Shown in pieces: positions 1 through 7,476 of a stretch of 64,000 bases of DNA. The DNA is from Arthrobacter sp. CDRTa11. Lineage in GTDB: Bacteria > Actinomycetota > Actinomycetes > Actinomycetales > Micrococcaceae. The position numbers were made by a program, and so were the translations under genes. Location: positions 2,790,001 to 2,854,000 of the forward strand of contig NZ_CP044532.1 in the NCBI RefSeq assembly GCF_026427775.1, in the 5' to 3' direction. Numbering within the stretch: position 1 is the first letter of the stretch; the number at the start of each line of letters is the position of its first letter. The notes below the pieces were generated by a model, which saw only the letters and a program-made list of their open reading frames with translations, searched no databases and was not told the origin of the DNA.

Positions 1-1
1 T

Positions 2-1504
2 GCCGCCATGTACACGATCGCCCTCATCATCTTCACCACGGCGCTGCTGGGATGGGCCGCGTCCTTAGTCGACGGCTCGGAGCCGCGGTGGTCTTCGGCA
101 CTGGCCACCGGAGTTGTCTGGGGCGCGGTGTGGGCCTGGCACCGGTGGATGTGGCGGCATCCGGCCAGGGGACCGCGAAGCCTTGAGGACGTCCCGTCCG
201 TTGTGGGTGCAGTTTTTGGGCTGATGGTCGGCGCGGCCGGAGGGATCACAGCGCTGGGCAGGTTGCTCGACGATGCCATCCGCGGCATCACCTTACTCAC
301 GACGGCGGTGGAGCCGTGGTGGCAGGCTGTGCTTCAGGCTTCAGTTTGGGCCGTCGGCGGAACTGCCGTGTGGTGGTGGCACTGGAAACGGGATCCCGGC
401 AGCCGCCTCAAGACCGGCCTGGCCGACGTCGCGGTTGTCGCCGTGGGTGTCTTCGCCGCCGGCATCACGGCACTGGGCGGCGCCGGCGTCGCGCTGTTTG
501 CCCTCCTGAGGCTGGCGTTCGACAGGACGGACCCTGACACGGTAATGCTGGCACCCCTTGGTCCGGCGGTGGCTGCCGCCGCCATCGGCGCCCTGATCTG
601 GCGGTACCACCGCACTCTCGCCGCTGACCGTGCAGCCGGAACCGTCCGCGCCAGCCGGCTGGTGACAGCAGGCGTCGCCCTCGCGGCCGCAGCGTCGGGC
701 ATTGGCGTGGTGGTCAACGCCGCCTTGGCGCTTGCAGTCGCCGCACTGGCGGGGGACGGCTCCCGTTCCTTGCTGCTGGGGGGAGTCAGCTCGCTGGTGG
801 TGGGCGGCCCTATCTGGTGGCTCGCATGGAAGCCGGCAAAACAACACGAACCGGGCGCCGCCCATCCTCCGGGCAGGCGTGTGTACCTTGTGGCCTTCTT
901 CGGAATCAGCGCAGTGGTGGCGCTCGTTGCGCTTTTGGTTGTCGGATACCGTCTCTTCGAATTTTTCCTCGGCGACGTGTCTGGGGGCAGCGTCGTAGAC
1001 CGTATCCGGGGACCACTGGGCCTGCTGGTGGCCGCCGGCCTCGTTGCGGGCTATCACTATTCCCTCTGGAGGCACGAGCACAGCGAATCGGAGGCAGTGC
1101 CGCAGGCAGAGGCAGGGGCAGAGGCAGGGGCGGCTGACCTGACGGACAAGACGGAGAAGAGACCATCCATCGGCCACGTCACGCTCGTCAGCGGTTCCCA
1201 TTCCGAGGCCTTGTCCAGAGCCATTGCAACGGCCACCGGCGCGCAAGTCACCGTCTGGAGACGGGCCGACGGCGTCAGTCACCCGCGGGCCATTCCCCAG
1301 CAGGTCGGTCACCAGCCGCCCGCGCCTTCAGGGCCGGGGGAGTCTGATGAGGAGTCCGCGCTCGCGGCCCGCGTGACGCAAGCGCTGGAAGGCACCGTCG
1401 CCCGCCATGTCCTGCTGGTGATCGGCCATGACACCGGAGCGGATGCACAGATAGAGGTCATTCCCCTGGCCGTCGACGGCCAGAAGGCGCGGCACCCGAG
1501 TTGA
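2..1504 (+). CDS. DUF5671-type multi-pass membrane protein, 5' partial
   Basis: The frame is open to the left edge and the first ATG at 8 lies inside what looks like a domain repeat, so the true start is probably upstream. About five hydrophobic repeats are visible, each with alternating small residues and ending in a Trp/His-rich stretch (for example around residues 25-50, 105-130, 180-205 and 335-360). This is the pattern of DUF5671 proteins. The last ~130 residues are soluble: an Ala/Glu-rich linker, then a region with no domain I recognise. Function is unknown; the family is predicted to sit in the cytoplasmic membrane. It stands apart from the next gene by 184 bases. DUF5671 assignment is from recall of the repeat pattern. 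Confidence 0.75.
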   Translation, partial: AAMYTIALIIFTTALLGWAASLVDGSEPRWSSALATGVVWGAVWAWHRWMWRHPARGPRSLEDVPSVVGAVFGLMVGAAGGITALGRLLDDAIRGITLLTTAVEPWWQAVLQASVWAVGGTAVWWWHWKRDPGSRLKTGLADVAVVAVGVFAAGITALGGAGVALFALLRLAFDRTDPDTVMLAPLGPAVAAAAIGALIWRYHRTLAADRAAGTVRASRLVTAGVALAAAASGIGVVVNAALALAVAALAGDGSRSLLLGGVSSLVVGGPIWWLAWKPAKQHEPGAAHPPGRRVYLVAFFGISAVVALVALLVVGYRLFEFFLGDVSGGSVVDRIRGPLGLLVAAGLVAGYHYSLWRHEHSESEAVPQAEAGAEAGAADLTDKTEKRPSIGHVTLVSGSHSEALSRAIATATGAQVTVWRRADGVSHPRAIPQQVGHQPPAPSGPGESDEESALAARVTQALEGTVARHVLLVIGHDTGADAQIEVIPLAVDGQKARHPS

Positions 1505-1638
1505 GGCCTGCAGGTTAGGACAGGAGGGTTTAGACGGTGGGCCTGGGTCCGCCTCCGCCCGCGTCCGGACCGCCAGTTGGCGGTTCAAGGGAAGCCCTTT
1601 GCGAGTGGCTGGCGGTTAGAATCCCAGGAGGCAATACC

Positions 1639-1644
1639 TAGGCT
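1639..1644 (+). promoter_or_regulatory. -10-like element before the HSL-type hydrolase
   Basis: TAGGCT lies 44 bases before the ATG at 1689, giving a predicted short leader that carries the AGGAG at 1679. No good -35 is visible. The rest of 1505-1688 shows nothing further. Confidence 0.4.
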
Positions 1645-1688
1645 GAATTTCAGGTCACAACGCGGTGGCCGGCCATCCAGGAGACACC

Positions 1689-2657
1689 ATGATTCCAACC
1701 CCCAAAGCCCCACCCTTCGATGTTGAGCTCGGTTCAACTCTCGCTGCGTTGGGAGATCTGCTCAATCCAACCCTGACGCCGGACATGATCTCCGGTATGC
1801 GCGGCGGTCCGTTGACCGCCCCCATCGAAGATCAGCTGGCCGGCCACGCGGTCCGTCACGAGGAGCGGATAATCCCAGGCCCCGAGGGCGCTCCTGACAT
1901 CGTCGTGTCTATCTTCACCAAAATCGGGCACGTTCCCGGTGGCCCCGGGATCTATCACACCCACGGCGGTGGGATGATCATCGGCGACCGCTTCCTTGGC
2001 GCTGACATGCTCATCGAGTGGGTCGAGCTGATGGACGCCGTCGCCGTGTCGGTTGAGTACAGGCTGGCGCCTGAAAACCCGGACCCGGCCCCGGTAGAGG
2101 ATTGCTATGCGGGCCTCGTGTGGACAGCTGCGCATGCGGAAGAGCTTGGATTTGACCCTCAGCGGCTCATCATCGCCGGCGCGAGTGCCGGCGGCGGCCT
2201 GGCGGCAGGCGTGTCCCTTCTGGCGAGGGACAGGGGTGGTCCGGCGCTCGCGGGCCAGGTCCTGATCTGCCCCATGCTGGATGACCGCAATGAAACAGTC
2301 TCCAGCTACCAAATTGACGGCTTTGGACTCTGGGACCGCACCAGCAACGACACCGGCTGGGATGCCTTGCTGGGTGACCGGCGCAAGACCGCCGAGGTGT
2401 CCATCTACGCAGCACCGGCACGCGCAACTGATCTTTCAGGCCTTCCTCCCGCGTTCATCGATGTAGCCACCGCAGAAGTTTTCCGGGATGAAGTGGTGGC
2501 CTACGCTTCCGGTATCTGGGCGGTGGGAGGCGTCGCCGAACTGCATGTGTGGGCCGGCGGATTCCACGGCTTCGACATGATCGTGCCCCAGGCCGCATTG
2601 TCGATCCAGGCCCGCGATGTACGGACGAAGTGGGTTCGCCGCATCCTGGGCGCCTGA
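1689..2657 (+). CDS. Alpha/beta hydrolase, hormone-sensitive-lipase (HSL) family esterase
   Basis: A 322-residue probable carboxylesterase. The oxyanion motif HGGG is near residues 92-95 and YRLAPE near 124-129. The nucleophile elbow GASAG has Ser near 166. A C-terminal Asp (in FIDVATAEVFRDE) and His (in GGFHGFD) complete the expected triad. These are hallmarks of HSL-type (family IV) bacterial esterases, which are cytoplasmic; the natural substrate cannot be told. A GTG at 1665 is in frame, but the ATG at 1689 has AGGAG five bases upstream and is preferred. Single gene with its own -10-like element. Confidence 0.88.
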   Translation: MIPTPKAPPFDVELGSTLAALGDLLNPTLTPDMISGMRGGPLTAPIEDQLAGHAVRHEERIIPGPEGAPDIVVSIFTKIGHVPGGPGIYHTHGGGMIIGDRFLGADMLIEWVELMDAVAVSVEYRLAPENPDPAPVEDCYAGLVWTAAHAEELGFDPQRLIIAGASAGGGLAAGVSLLARDRGGPALAGQVLICPMLDDRNETVSSYQIDGFGLWDRTSNDTGWDALLGDRRKTAEVSIYAAPARATDLSGLPPAFIDVATAEVFRDEVVAYASGIWAVGGVAELHVWAGGFHGFDMIVPQAALSIQARDVRTKWVRRILGA

Positions 2658-2692
2658 CGCGTCCGGCAAAGGCCGGCACCTTAGTGGCGGAG

Positions 2693-2698
2693 TAAAAT
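2693..2698 (+). promoter_or_regulatory. -10-like element before the PucR-type gene
   Basis: TAAAAT, AT-rich in an otherwise GC-rich gap of 74 bases, 34 bases before the ATG at 2732. A second AT-rich stretch follows at about 2708-2718. Confidence 0.35.
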
Positions 2699-2731
2699 TC
2701 GGGCTACAAGCTAAATCAACGAGCGGCAGAT

Positions 2732-3832
2732 ATGCAGGGATTGGTATGGCGCCTCAAAGCGCTGGATCCTGAGGCGTCCGAAAGCCTTAAGGTCATCGCG
2801 TACTTTGACGCGCTGGTTGACGGACATGCCAGCGCCCAGGTCCTGCTCAGCGGTGCTGCCGTCCTGAGTGGCTGCCCAGCAGGATATGCCAGTGATGGCA
2901 CCGCCTTCCGGGTTGACGCCTCCGGAACGAAGACCGACGCCGGGGCTCCGGCTCCCGGAGCACCCGACGGCGGCTGGCCCGGGCACGCTTTCGGCGACGG
3001 CGGCCGGGTGTGGATCGAGCGTTCGGGCCCGCCCTTTGCCAACGACGAAATGATCCTTGAGCGGGTGGCGATCGCCCTGGGGATCTCCCTGGACCGCACC
3101 AGTCCGGTGGCCGCTTCACGCCGGGCAGTCGAAACGCTCCTGGATGGCAGCGCGCCCTTGGACAGGCGGATGGATGCGGCCGCCATGCTCCACCTTGACC
3201 GTCAAACGTCCTACCGGGTGATTGCTGTTCCGGCGTCCACGGACCTCGCAGGGCCAAGGGCCGTCATCTACACAGACGCAGGTCCTGTGCGTGCAGGGGT
3301 GCTCCGGTCCTCCGCAACAGACGGGGGCGAAGGCCGGAACACCGCCCGGAATACCGCCCGGAACACCGGCCTGAATACCGCCCGGAATACGCCGGACGCG
3401 TCCCCGGCGGGGATCGGCCTGGCCATGACCCCGGAGTCGCTCCACCGCTCGTGGGCAACTGCCCTGCTGGCCCTCCGGCTGACGAGCCCGCGCCACCCCC
3501 GGCAGCTTGCGGACGATTTGGGGAGCCTGCTCGTGTTTGCGGAGGCGGCCGATGCCTCCGCGTATGAAACGCCCGACCTCACGGCACTCAAACGCCTTGT
3601 GGGGCAGCACCCCAAAGCGCTCGGCCTGCTGGAATCCATCGCCTCCGCGAACAGCCTGCGCGCCGTCGCAGACGAGGCCGGCCTCCACCACTCCAGCGTC
3701 CAGGCCCGGGCTGCTGACTACTCCACGGAGCTCAACTTTGACGTCCGCACTGCGCCGGGCCGGGTACGCCTGTCGCTGGCCCTCGCGCTGTACAGGCTCC
3801 GTACGGCCACGTTCGGCCAGGAAGTGCCGTAA
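2732..3832 (+). CDS. PucR/CdaR-like helix-turn-helix transcriptional regulator
   Basis: A 366-residue protein. The C-terminal ~75 residues (about 285-358) resemble the PucR C-terminal helix-turn-helix: a helix around LLESIASANSLRAVADEAGL, a recognition helix HHSSVQARAADY, then a helix ending LALALYRLRTA. The N-terminal ~200 residues show no domain I can name, though PucR-type proteins often carry a GGDEF-like or sensor region there. Residues about 202-221 are a 5 x 4 residue Arg-Asn-Thr-Ala type repeat encoded by a 12-bp tandem repeat. The gene ends three bases before the convergent gene at 3836. Target genes are unknown. Confidence 0.75.
   Translation: MQGLVWRLKALDPEASESLKVIAYFDALVDGHASAQVLLSGAAVLSGCPAGYASDGTAFRVDASGTKTDAGAPAPGAPDGGWPGHAFGDGGRVWIERSGPPFANDEMILERVAIALGISLDRTSPVAASRRAVETLLDGSAPLDRRMDAAAMLHLDRQTSYRVIAVPASTDLAGPRAVIYTDAGPVRAGVLRSSATDGGEGRNTARNTARNTGLNTARNTPDASPAGIGLAMTPESLHRSWATALLALRLTSPRHPRQLADDLGSLLVFAEAADASAYETPDLTALKRLVGQHPKALGLLESIASANSLRAVADEAGLHHSSVQARAADYSTELNFDVRTAPGRVRLSLALALYRLRTATFGQEVP
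3335..3394 (+). repeat. 12-bp tandem repeat, five units, in frame
   Basis: Units begin at 3335, 3347, 3359, 3371 and 3383 with consensus CGGAAYACCGCC; units 3, 4 and 5 carry substitutions. Each unit encodes RNTA or a variant. The period is a multiple of three, so copy-number change would keep the frame. It sits in the linker between the N-terminal region and the HTH domain. Confidence 0.9.
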
Positions 3833-3835
3833 CCG

Positions 3836-4096
3836 CTACTCCGCCATCCCGGGCTGAACGGGCACGAACTCAATCCCCGGATTTACCTTCTTTGTGGGAC
3901 CCCGCGAGAAGCCTTTGGCGTCCAGCTGATTCCCGGCGCGGTAGGCCGCCAGGGCGTCGTCGTACGCCTCGTTGAGACGGCGCCCGGTCAATACTTCCTG
4001 TGTTCCGTCAGTGAAGACGACGGTGATGGCGGCGCTGCCCGGGAAGTGCCTGCTCATGCGGATAAAGCCTTCGGAATCCTGCTGGAGGGTAATCAC
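3836..4096 (-). CDS. Conserved-looking small hypothetical protein (86 aa)
   Basis: Short soluble protein beginning at GTG (complement of 4094-4096). AGGAAAG lies about 11 bases upstream on the minus strand, a weak fit. The N-terminal half looks like two beta strands (SAAITVVFTDGTQEVL) followed by an acidic helix and a basic, Pro-rich tail. I do not recognise a family. It is convergent with the PucR-like gene and divergent from hrpB. Coding is supported by the high-GC third-position pattern and the tight fit between neighbours. Confidence 0.6.
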   Translation of the reverse strand: MITLQQDSEGFIRMSRHFPGSAAITVVFTDGTQEVLTGRRLNEAYDDALAAYRAGNQLDAKGFSRGPTKKVNPGIEFVPVQPGMAE

Positions 4097-4180
4097 TGTT
4101 GTTCACGCTTTCCTGGTAGTCGGATTCAAGTCTGACCCATATTGGTTCCTGACCGTGCATCCGGTCAGCGGGCCTGTGCG

Positions 4181-4186
4181 CACAAT
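4181..4186 (+). promoter_or_regulatory. -10-like element for leaderless hrpB
   Basis: CACAAT ends six bases before the GTG at 4193, the spacing expected if transcription starts on the start codon. No Shine-Dalgarno is visible there. Confidence 0.5.
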
Positions 4187-4192
4187 GGACTG

Positions 4193-6979
4193 GTGACCTT
4201 TTCGAGTACCCCTCCCCGCCGTAATGCCCCGGCCAGTCCGGGCAGCGGATTCTTCCAGCTTTCCCGTATCGGTGAGGGCCTGGCCTTTGCGGAGTCGCTG
4301 GCGGAGCTTACGGCGGTGCTGCGGCAGGGAGGGGCCGCGGGAACGGCAGTGGTCCAGGCCCCTCCCGGCACGGGCAAAACCACGCTGGTACCGCCACTGC
4401 TCGCCAACCTTGCCGCGGAAGGATCTCCTGCTCCTGCGCGGGTGGTTGTCACGCAGCCCCGGCGGGTGGCAGCCCGCGCGGCGGCCCGGCGCCTGGCTTC
4501 CCTCGATGGCAGCAGGGTGGGGAACCGGGTGGGATACACCGTCCGGGGCGAACGCCAGGTGAGCCCGGGGACCCTGGTGGAGTTCGTGACACCAGGGATC
4601 CTGCTGCGCCGCCTGCTCGCAGATCCGGGCCTGGAAACCACCTCCGCCGTGATCCTCGATGAAGTCCACGAACGCGGCCTGGAAACCGACCTGTTGCTCG
4701 GCATGCTTGCCGAGGTCCGCCAGTTGCGCGGTGATCTTATGCTGGTGGCGATGTCCGCCACGCTGGATGCGCCCCGGTTCGCGGCGCTGCTGGGCTTTGA
4801 TCCCCAGGACAGCGGCGATCATCAGGACCACGGCGATGAAGACGGCGGCCAGGACGACGGCGGGCGCCCGGCCCCCGTCGTCGACTGTCCGTCCGCGCTG
4901 TACCCCCTGGAGATCGCATGGTCACCTCCCGCGGCGCCACGGCTGGACAGCCGGGGCGTCACCCGCTCTTTCCTGGACCATGTGGCGGACACCGCCGCGG
5001 CCTCGTATCTGCAGTCAGCCGCGGCCGACGGCGGCCTCGACGCCCTCGTTTTCGTCCCTGGCGCCTGGGAGGTGTCCTATGTTGCTGCCCGGGTGCGCAA
5101 CCGGGTGGGCGCCGGGATGGAGGTGCTGGAGCTTCACGGGCAGGCAAGCCCTGCCGACCAGGACCGGGCCGTGTCAGGGCGGGGTCCCGGCGGCCTCCCG
5201 CGCGTCATCGTCTCCACCGACCTCGCCGAATCCTCCCTCACCGTTCCGGGCGTGCGTCTGGTTATCGATTCCGGACTGACCCGTGAACCGCGGCGCGACG
5301 CCGGCCGCGGAATGTCCGGCCTCGTGACTGTTTCCTGCTCCCGGGCATCGGCCGACCAACGGGCGGGCCGTGCCGCACGCCAGGGGCCTGGCACGGTGGT
5401 GCGCTGCTACGACCAAAGAACCTTCGGCGCTGCCCCCGCCCACGTCACCCCTGAGATCGCCGTGGCCGACCTGACCGGGGCTGCCCTGGTTCTGGCCTGC
5501 TGGGGTTCACCCGGAGGGCGGGGACTGCAGCTCCCGGACGTGCCACCGCGCCAGGCCATGGACGACGCGGTTGAGGTCTTGCGGGAACTTGGTGCCGTGC
5601 GGGCGGACGGCACCGCCACCGAACACGGAAAGATCCTGGCCAGGATCCCTGTGGATCCGAGGCTTGCGCGCGCCTTGCTGGATGGCGCTGCCATGACAGG
5701 TCACCGGGCTGCGGCGGAGGCTGTCGCCCTGGTCTCAGGCGACCAGCGCGCTCCCGGCGCTGACCTTACCCGGCTCCTGGCCATCCTGCGCGGGGGCAAG
5801 GACCCCGCCGCCCGGCGCTGGGCGGAGGAGGTCCGGCGGTTGGAAGCCATCGCACGCCAGGAGCGGGCCGGCGTCGGGCCTTCCATTGCCATGGGAACTG
5901 TCGCCGGAGCGGAAGCTGTTGGCGCCGTCGTCGCCCTGGCGTTTCCGGACCGCGTGGCATGGCGCGTTCCGGGCGGAGTGCAGGAGCGTTACCTGCTGTC
6001 CTCGGGCACACGCGCCGGGCTGCCGGCGGCAAGCACTCTCTCCGGGCACGAATGGCTGGCGGTCGCTGAAGTTTCGCGGGCCCAGGGCCGCGACGCCGCC
6101 GGGACGGGCGCCGTTATCCGCTCCGCCGCGCCCATCACGGCGGAGATAGCCCAGTCGGCGGCTGCCGGCCTGCTCACCGATTCCGTGGCGGCATCATTCA
6201 GCAACGGCCGGATCACCGCCCGGCGCGAACGAAGACTGGGCGCGATCGGCCTCTCCTCAACGCCGGTGCGCCCGTCCGCGGAGGAGGGACGAATGGCCGT
6301 GGCAAGTGCGCTGGCAGCCGAAGGCCTTGGCGTGATCGGCTGGTCGACGGCGGCGGACGCCCTGCGCCGTCGGCTCGCCCTCCTGCACCGGGAACTCGGC
6401 GATCCCTGGCCGGATGTTTCCGAGCGGGCATTGCTGGCGAAGCTGACCACCTGGCTGGGTCCGGAGCTTGAAGCCCTGGCCGCTGGCGCTTCCGCCGGCG
6501 GAATAGACCTCACCGACCCACTCCGGCGGCTGCTGCCGTGGCCCGAGGCCTCGAGGCTCGGGGAACTCGCGCCGGAGTGGCTCGAGGTGCCCAGCGGCTC
6601 CAGGGTAAGGATCGATTACCCTGACCTGTCGGAGTCCCCGGTTGAGCAGGACGCGGTGTCGGAGAAGGCAACGACGGATGCTGCAACTACGGCAGATGCG
6701 GCGCGGCAACAGGCTAGCAGCCCTGTTGTCGCCGTGAAGCTGCAGGAGTGCTTCGGCTGGGCGGAGACTCCACGGCTGGTGGACGGGCGGGTGCCTGTGT
6801 TGTTCCATCTGCTCTCGCCCGCCAGGCGCCCCCTTGCCGTGACGGGCGACCTTGCTTCTTTCTGGTCCGGGCCCTATGCCCAGGTCAGGGCGGAGATGCG
6901 GGGCCGCTACCCCAGGCATCCATGGCCTGAGGACCCGTGGTCAGCGCCGGCCACCGCACGGACCAAACGGAAAATGTAA
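4193..6979 (+). CDS. hrpB: ATP-dependent helicase HrpB (DEAH-box family)
   Basis: A 928-residue superfamily 2 helicase. The P-loop APPGTGKT is near residues 56-63 and the Walker B/DEAH-type box ILDEVHERGLETDLL near 155. SATLD (motif III) and STDLAESSLTVPGV with QRAGRAAR (motifs V-VI) follow, then the HA2-like region and the HrpB C-terminal domain. HrpB is a predicted RNA helicase; its role outside a few proteobacteria is poorly known. It is longer than E. coli HrpB (about 810 residues). A very acidic Asp/Gly/Gln insert follows the SAT motif at roughly residues 203-225. GTG 4193 is preferred over an in-frame upstream start at 4142 because of the -10-like element just before it. Confidence 0.93.
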   Translation: MTFSSTPPRRNAPASPGSGFFQLSRIGEGLAFAESLAELTAVLRQGGAAGTAVVQAPPGTGKTTLVPPLLANLAAEGSPAPARVVVTQPRRVAARAAARRLASLDGSRVGNRVGYTVRGERQVSPGTLVEFVTPGILLRRLLADPGLETTSAVILDEVHERGLETDLLLGMLAEVRQLRGDLMLVAMSATLDAPRFAALLGFDPQDSGDHQDHGDEDGGQDDGGRPAPVVDCPSALYPLEIAWSPPAAPRLDSRGVTRSFLDHVADTAAASYLQSAAADGGLDALVFVPGAWEVSYVAARVRNRVGAGMEVLELHGQASPADQDRAVSGRGPGGLPRVIVSTDLAESSLTVPGVRLVIDSGLTREPRRDAGRGMSGLVTVSCSRASADQRAGRAARQGPGTVVRCYDQRTFGAAPAHVTPEIAVADLTGAALVLACWGSPGGRGLQLPDVPPRQAMDDAVEVLRELGAVRADGTATEHGKILARIPVDPRLARALLDGAAMTGHRAAAEAVALVSGDQRAPGADLTRLLAILRGGKDPAARRWAEEVRRLEAIARQERAGVGPSIAMGTVAGAEAVGAVVALAFPDRVAWRVPGGVQERYLLSSGTRAGLPAASTLSGHEWLAVAEVSRAQGRDAAGTGAVIRSAAPITAEIAQSAAAGLLTDSVAASFSNGRITARRERRLGAIGLSSTPVRPSAEEGRMAVASALAAEGLGVIGWSTAADALRRRLALLHRELGDPWPDVSERALLAKLTTWLGPELEALAAGASAGGIDLTDPLRRLLPWPEASRLGELAPEWLEVPSGSRVRIDYPDLSESPVEQDAVSEKATTDAATTADAARQQASSPVVAVKLQECFGWAETPRLVDGRVPVLFHLLSPARRPLAVTGDLASFWSGPYAQVRAEMRGRYPRHPWPEDPWSAPATARTKRKM

Positions 6980-7110
6980 CCTGCCTGGGGCAGATCAATC
7001 GGAGCGAGGTCGGCGGAAACGCAGCAAAGTCTCATGCGGGTTTCCGCCCTGCGTGAGAACTCCGATACATAGACGAAACGTGGCGTCGACGTGCTGAAAC
7101 ATGCCCCCGT

Positions 7111-7116
7111 TAGGCT
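7111..7116 (+). promoter_or_regulatory. -10-like element before small ORF 7164
   Basis: TAGGCT 48 bases before the ATG at 7164; would give a leader of about 40 bases containing the GGAAGG ribosome site. The rest of 6980-7110 shows nothing I can name. Confidence 0.4.
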
Positions 7117-7163
7117 CGTGGTTACTTGGACAACGTGGTCCACACAAGACACGGAAGGACGCA

Positions 7164-7316
7164 ATGATGTTGCTTTTTACCAGCCTTAACTTCTTGCTCG
7201 ATGCCCGCCGGAATGACGACAGCCCTGCGCATGGGGCCGGAAGCGGCAAGACCGGGTTCCCCCATGGCCAGCTGACCTCCACCGCCTGGGAAGGGTGGTG
7301 GCACGACGACGCCTAG
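7164..7316 (+). CDS. Candidate 50-residue small protein
   Basis: Begins with two Met codons at 7164, with GGAAGG at 7153-7158 at good spacing and a -10-like TAGGCT upstream. The product starts with a short hydrophobic segment (MLLFTSLNFLL), continues with a polar Arg/Asn/Asp and Gly-rich middle, and ends in a Trp-rich acidic tail (WEGWWHDDA). I do not recognise it. A GAGSGKT string resembles a P-loop but the protein is too short for a nucleotide-binding fold. Standing between hrpB and the HNH gene with its own promoter-like and ribosome-binding signals, it is more likely a real small gene than noise, but this is inference. Confidence 0.45.
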   Translation: MMLLFTSLNFLLDARRNDDSPAHGAGSGKTGFPHGQLTSTAWEGWWHDDA

Positions 7317-7464
7317 GCTAGACAAATGAACTCGAGGCGGATCGAGCACGAGCGGGGCCGATAATCCCCGCAGCAGCTCAGTGCGTCTTCCTGCTGCGTT
7401 TGCGGGTGCGGGACGTCTCCGGGAGCAGGCGAGGTTCGGGACCGTTAATGTCGGTGCCCACTGA

Positions 7465-7470
7465 CAAGCT
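7465..7470 (+). promoter_or_regulatory. Possible -10-like element for leaderless HNH gene
   Basis: CAAGCT ends six bases before the ATG at 7477. It is a poor hexamer but at the same spacing as many other genes here. The 160 bases from 7317 hold no other feature I can support. Confidence 0.3.
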
Positions 7471-7476
7471 AAGGGT

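Noticed and set aside
3335..3394. Possible CRISPR or protein-binding repeat array
   Set aside because: Units are 12 bp with no spacers and keep the reading frame of a regulator.
7234..7254. GAGSGKT in the 50-residue protein as an ATP-binding site
   Set aside because: The protein is too short for a P-loop fold and lacks a Walker B.
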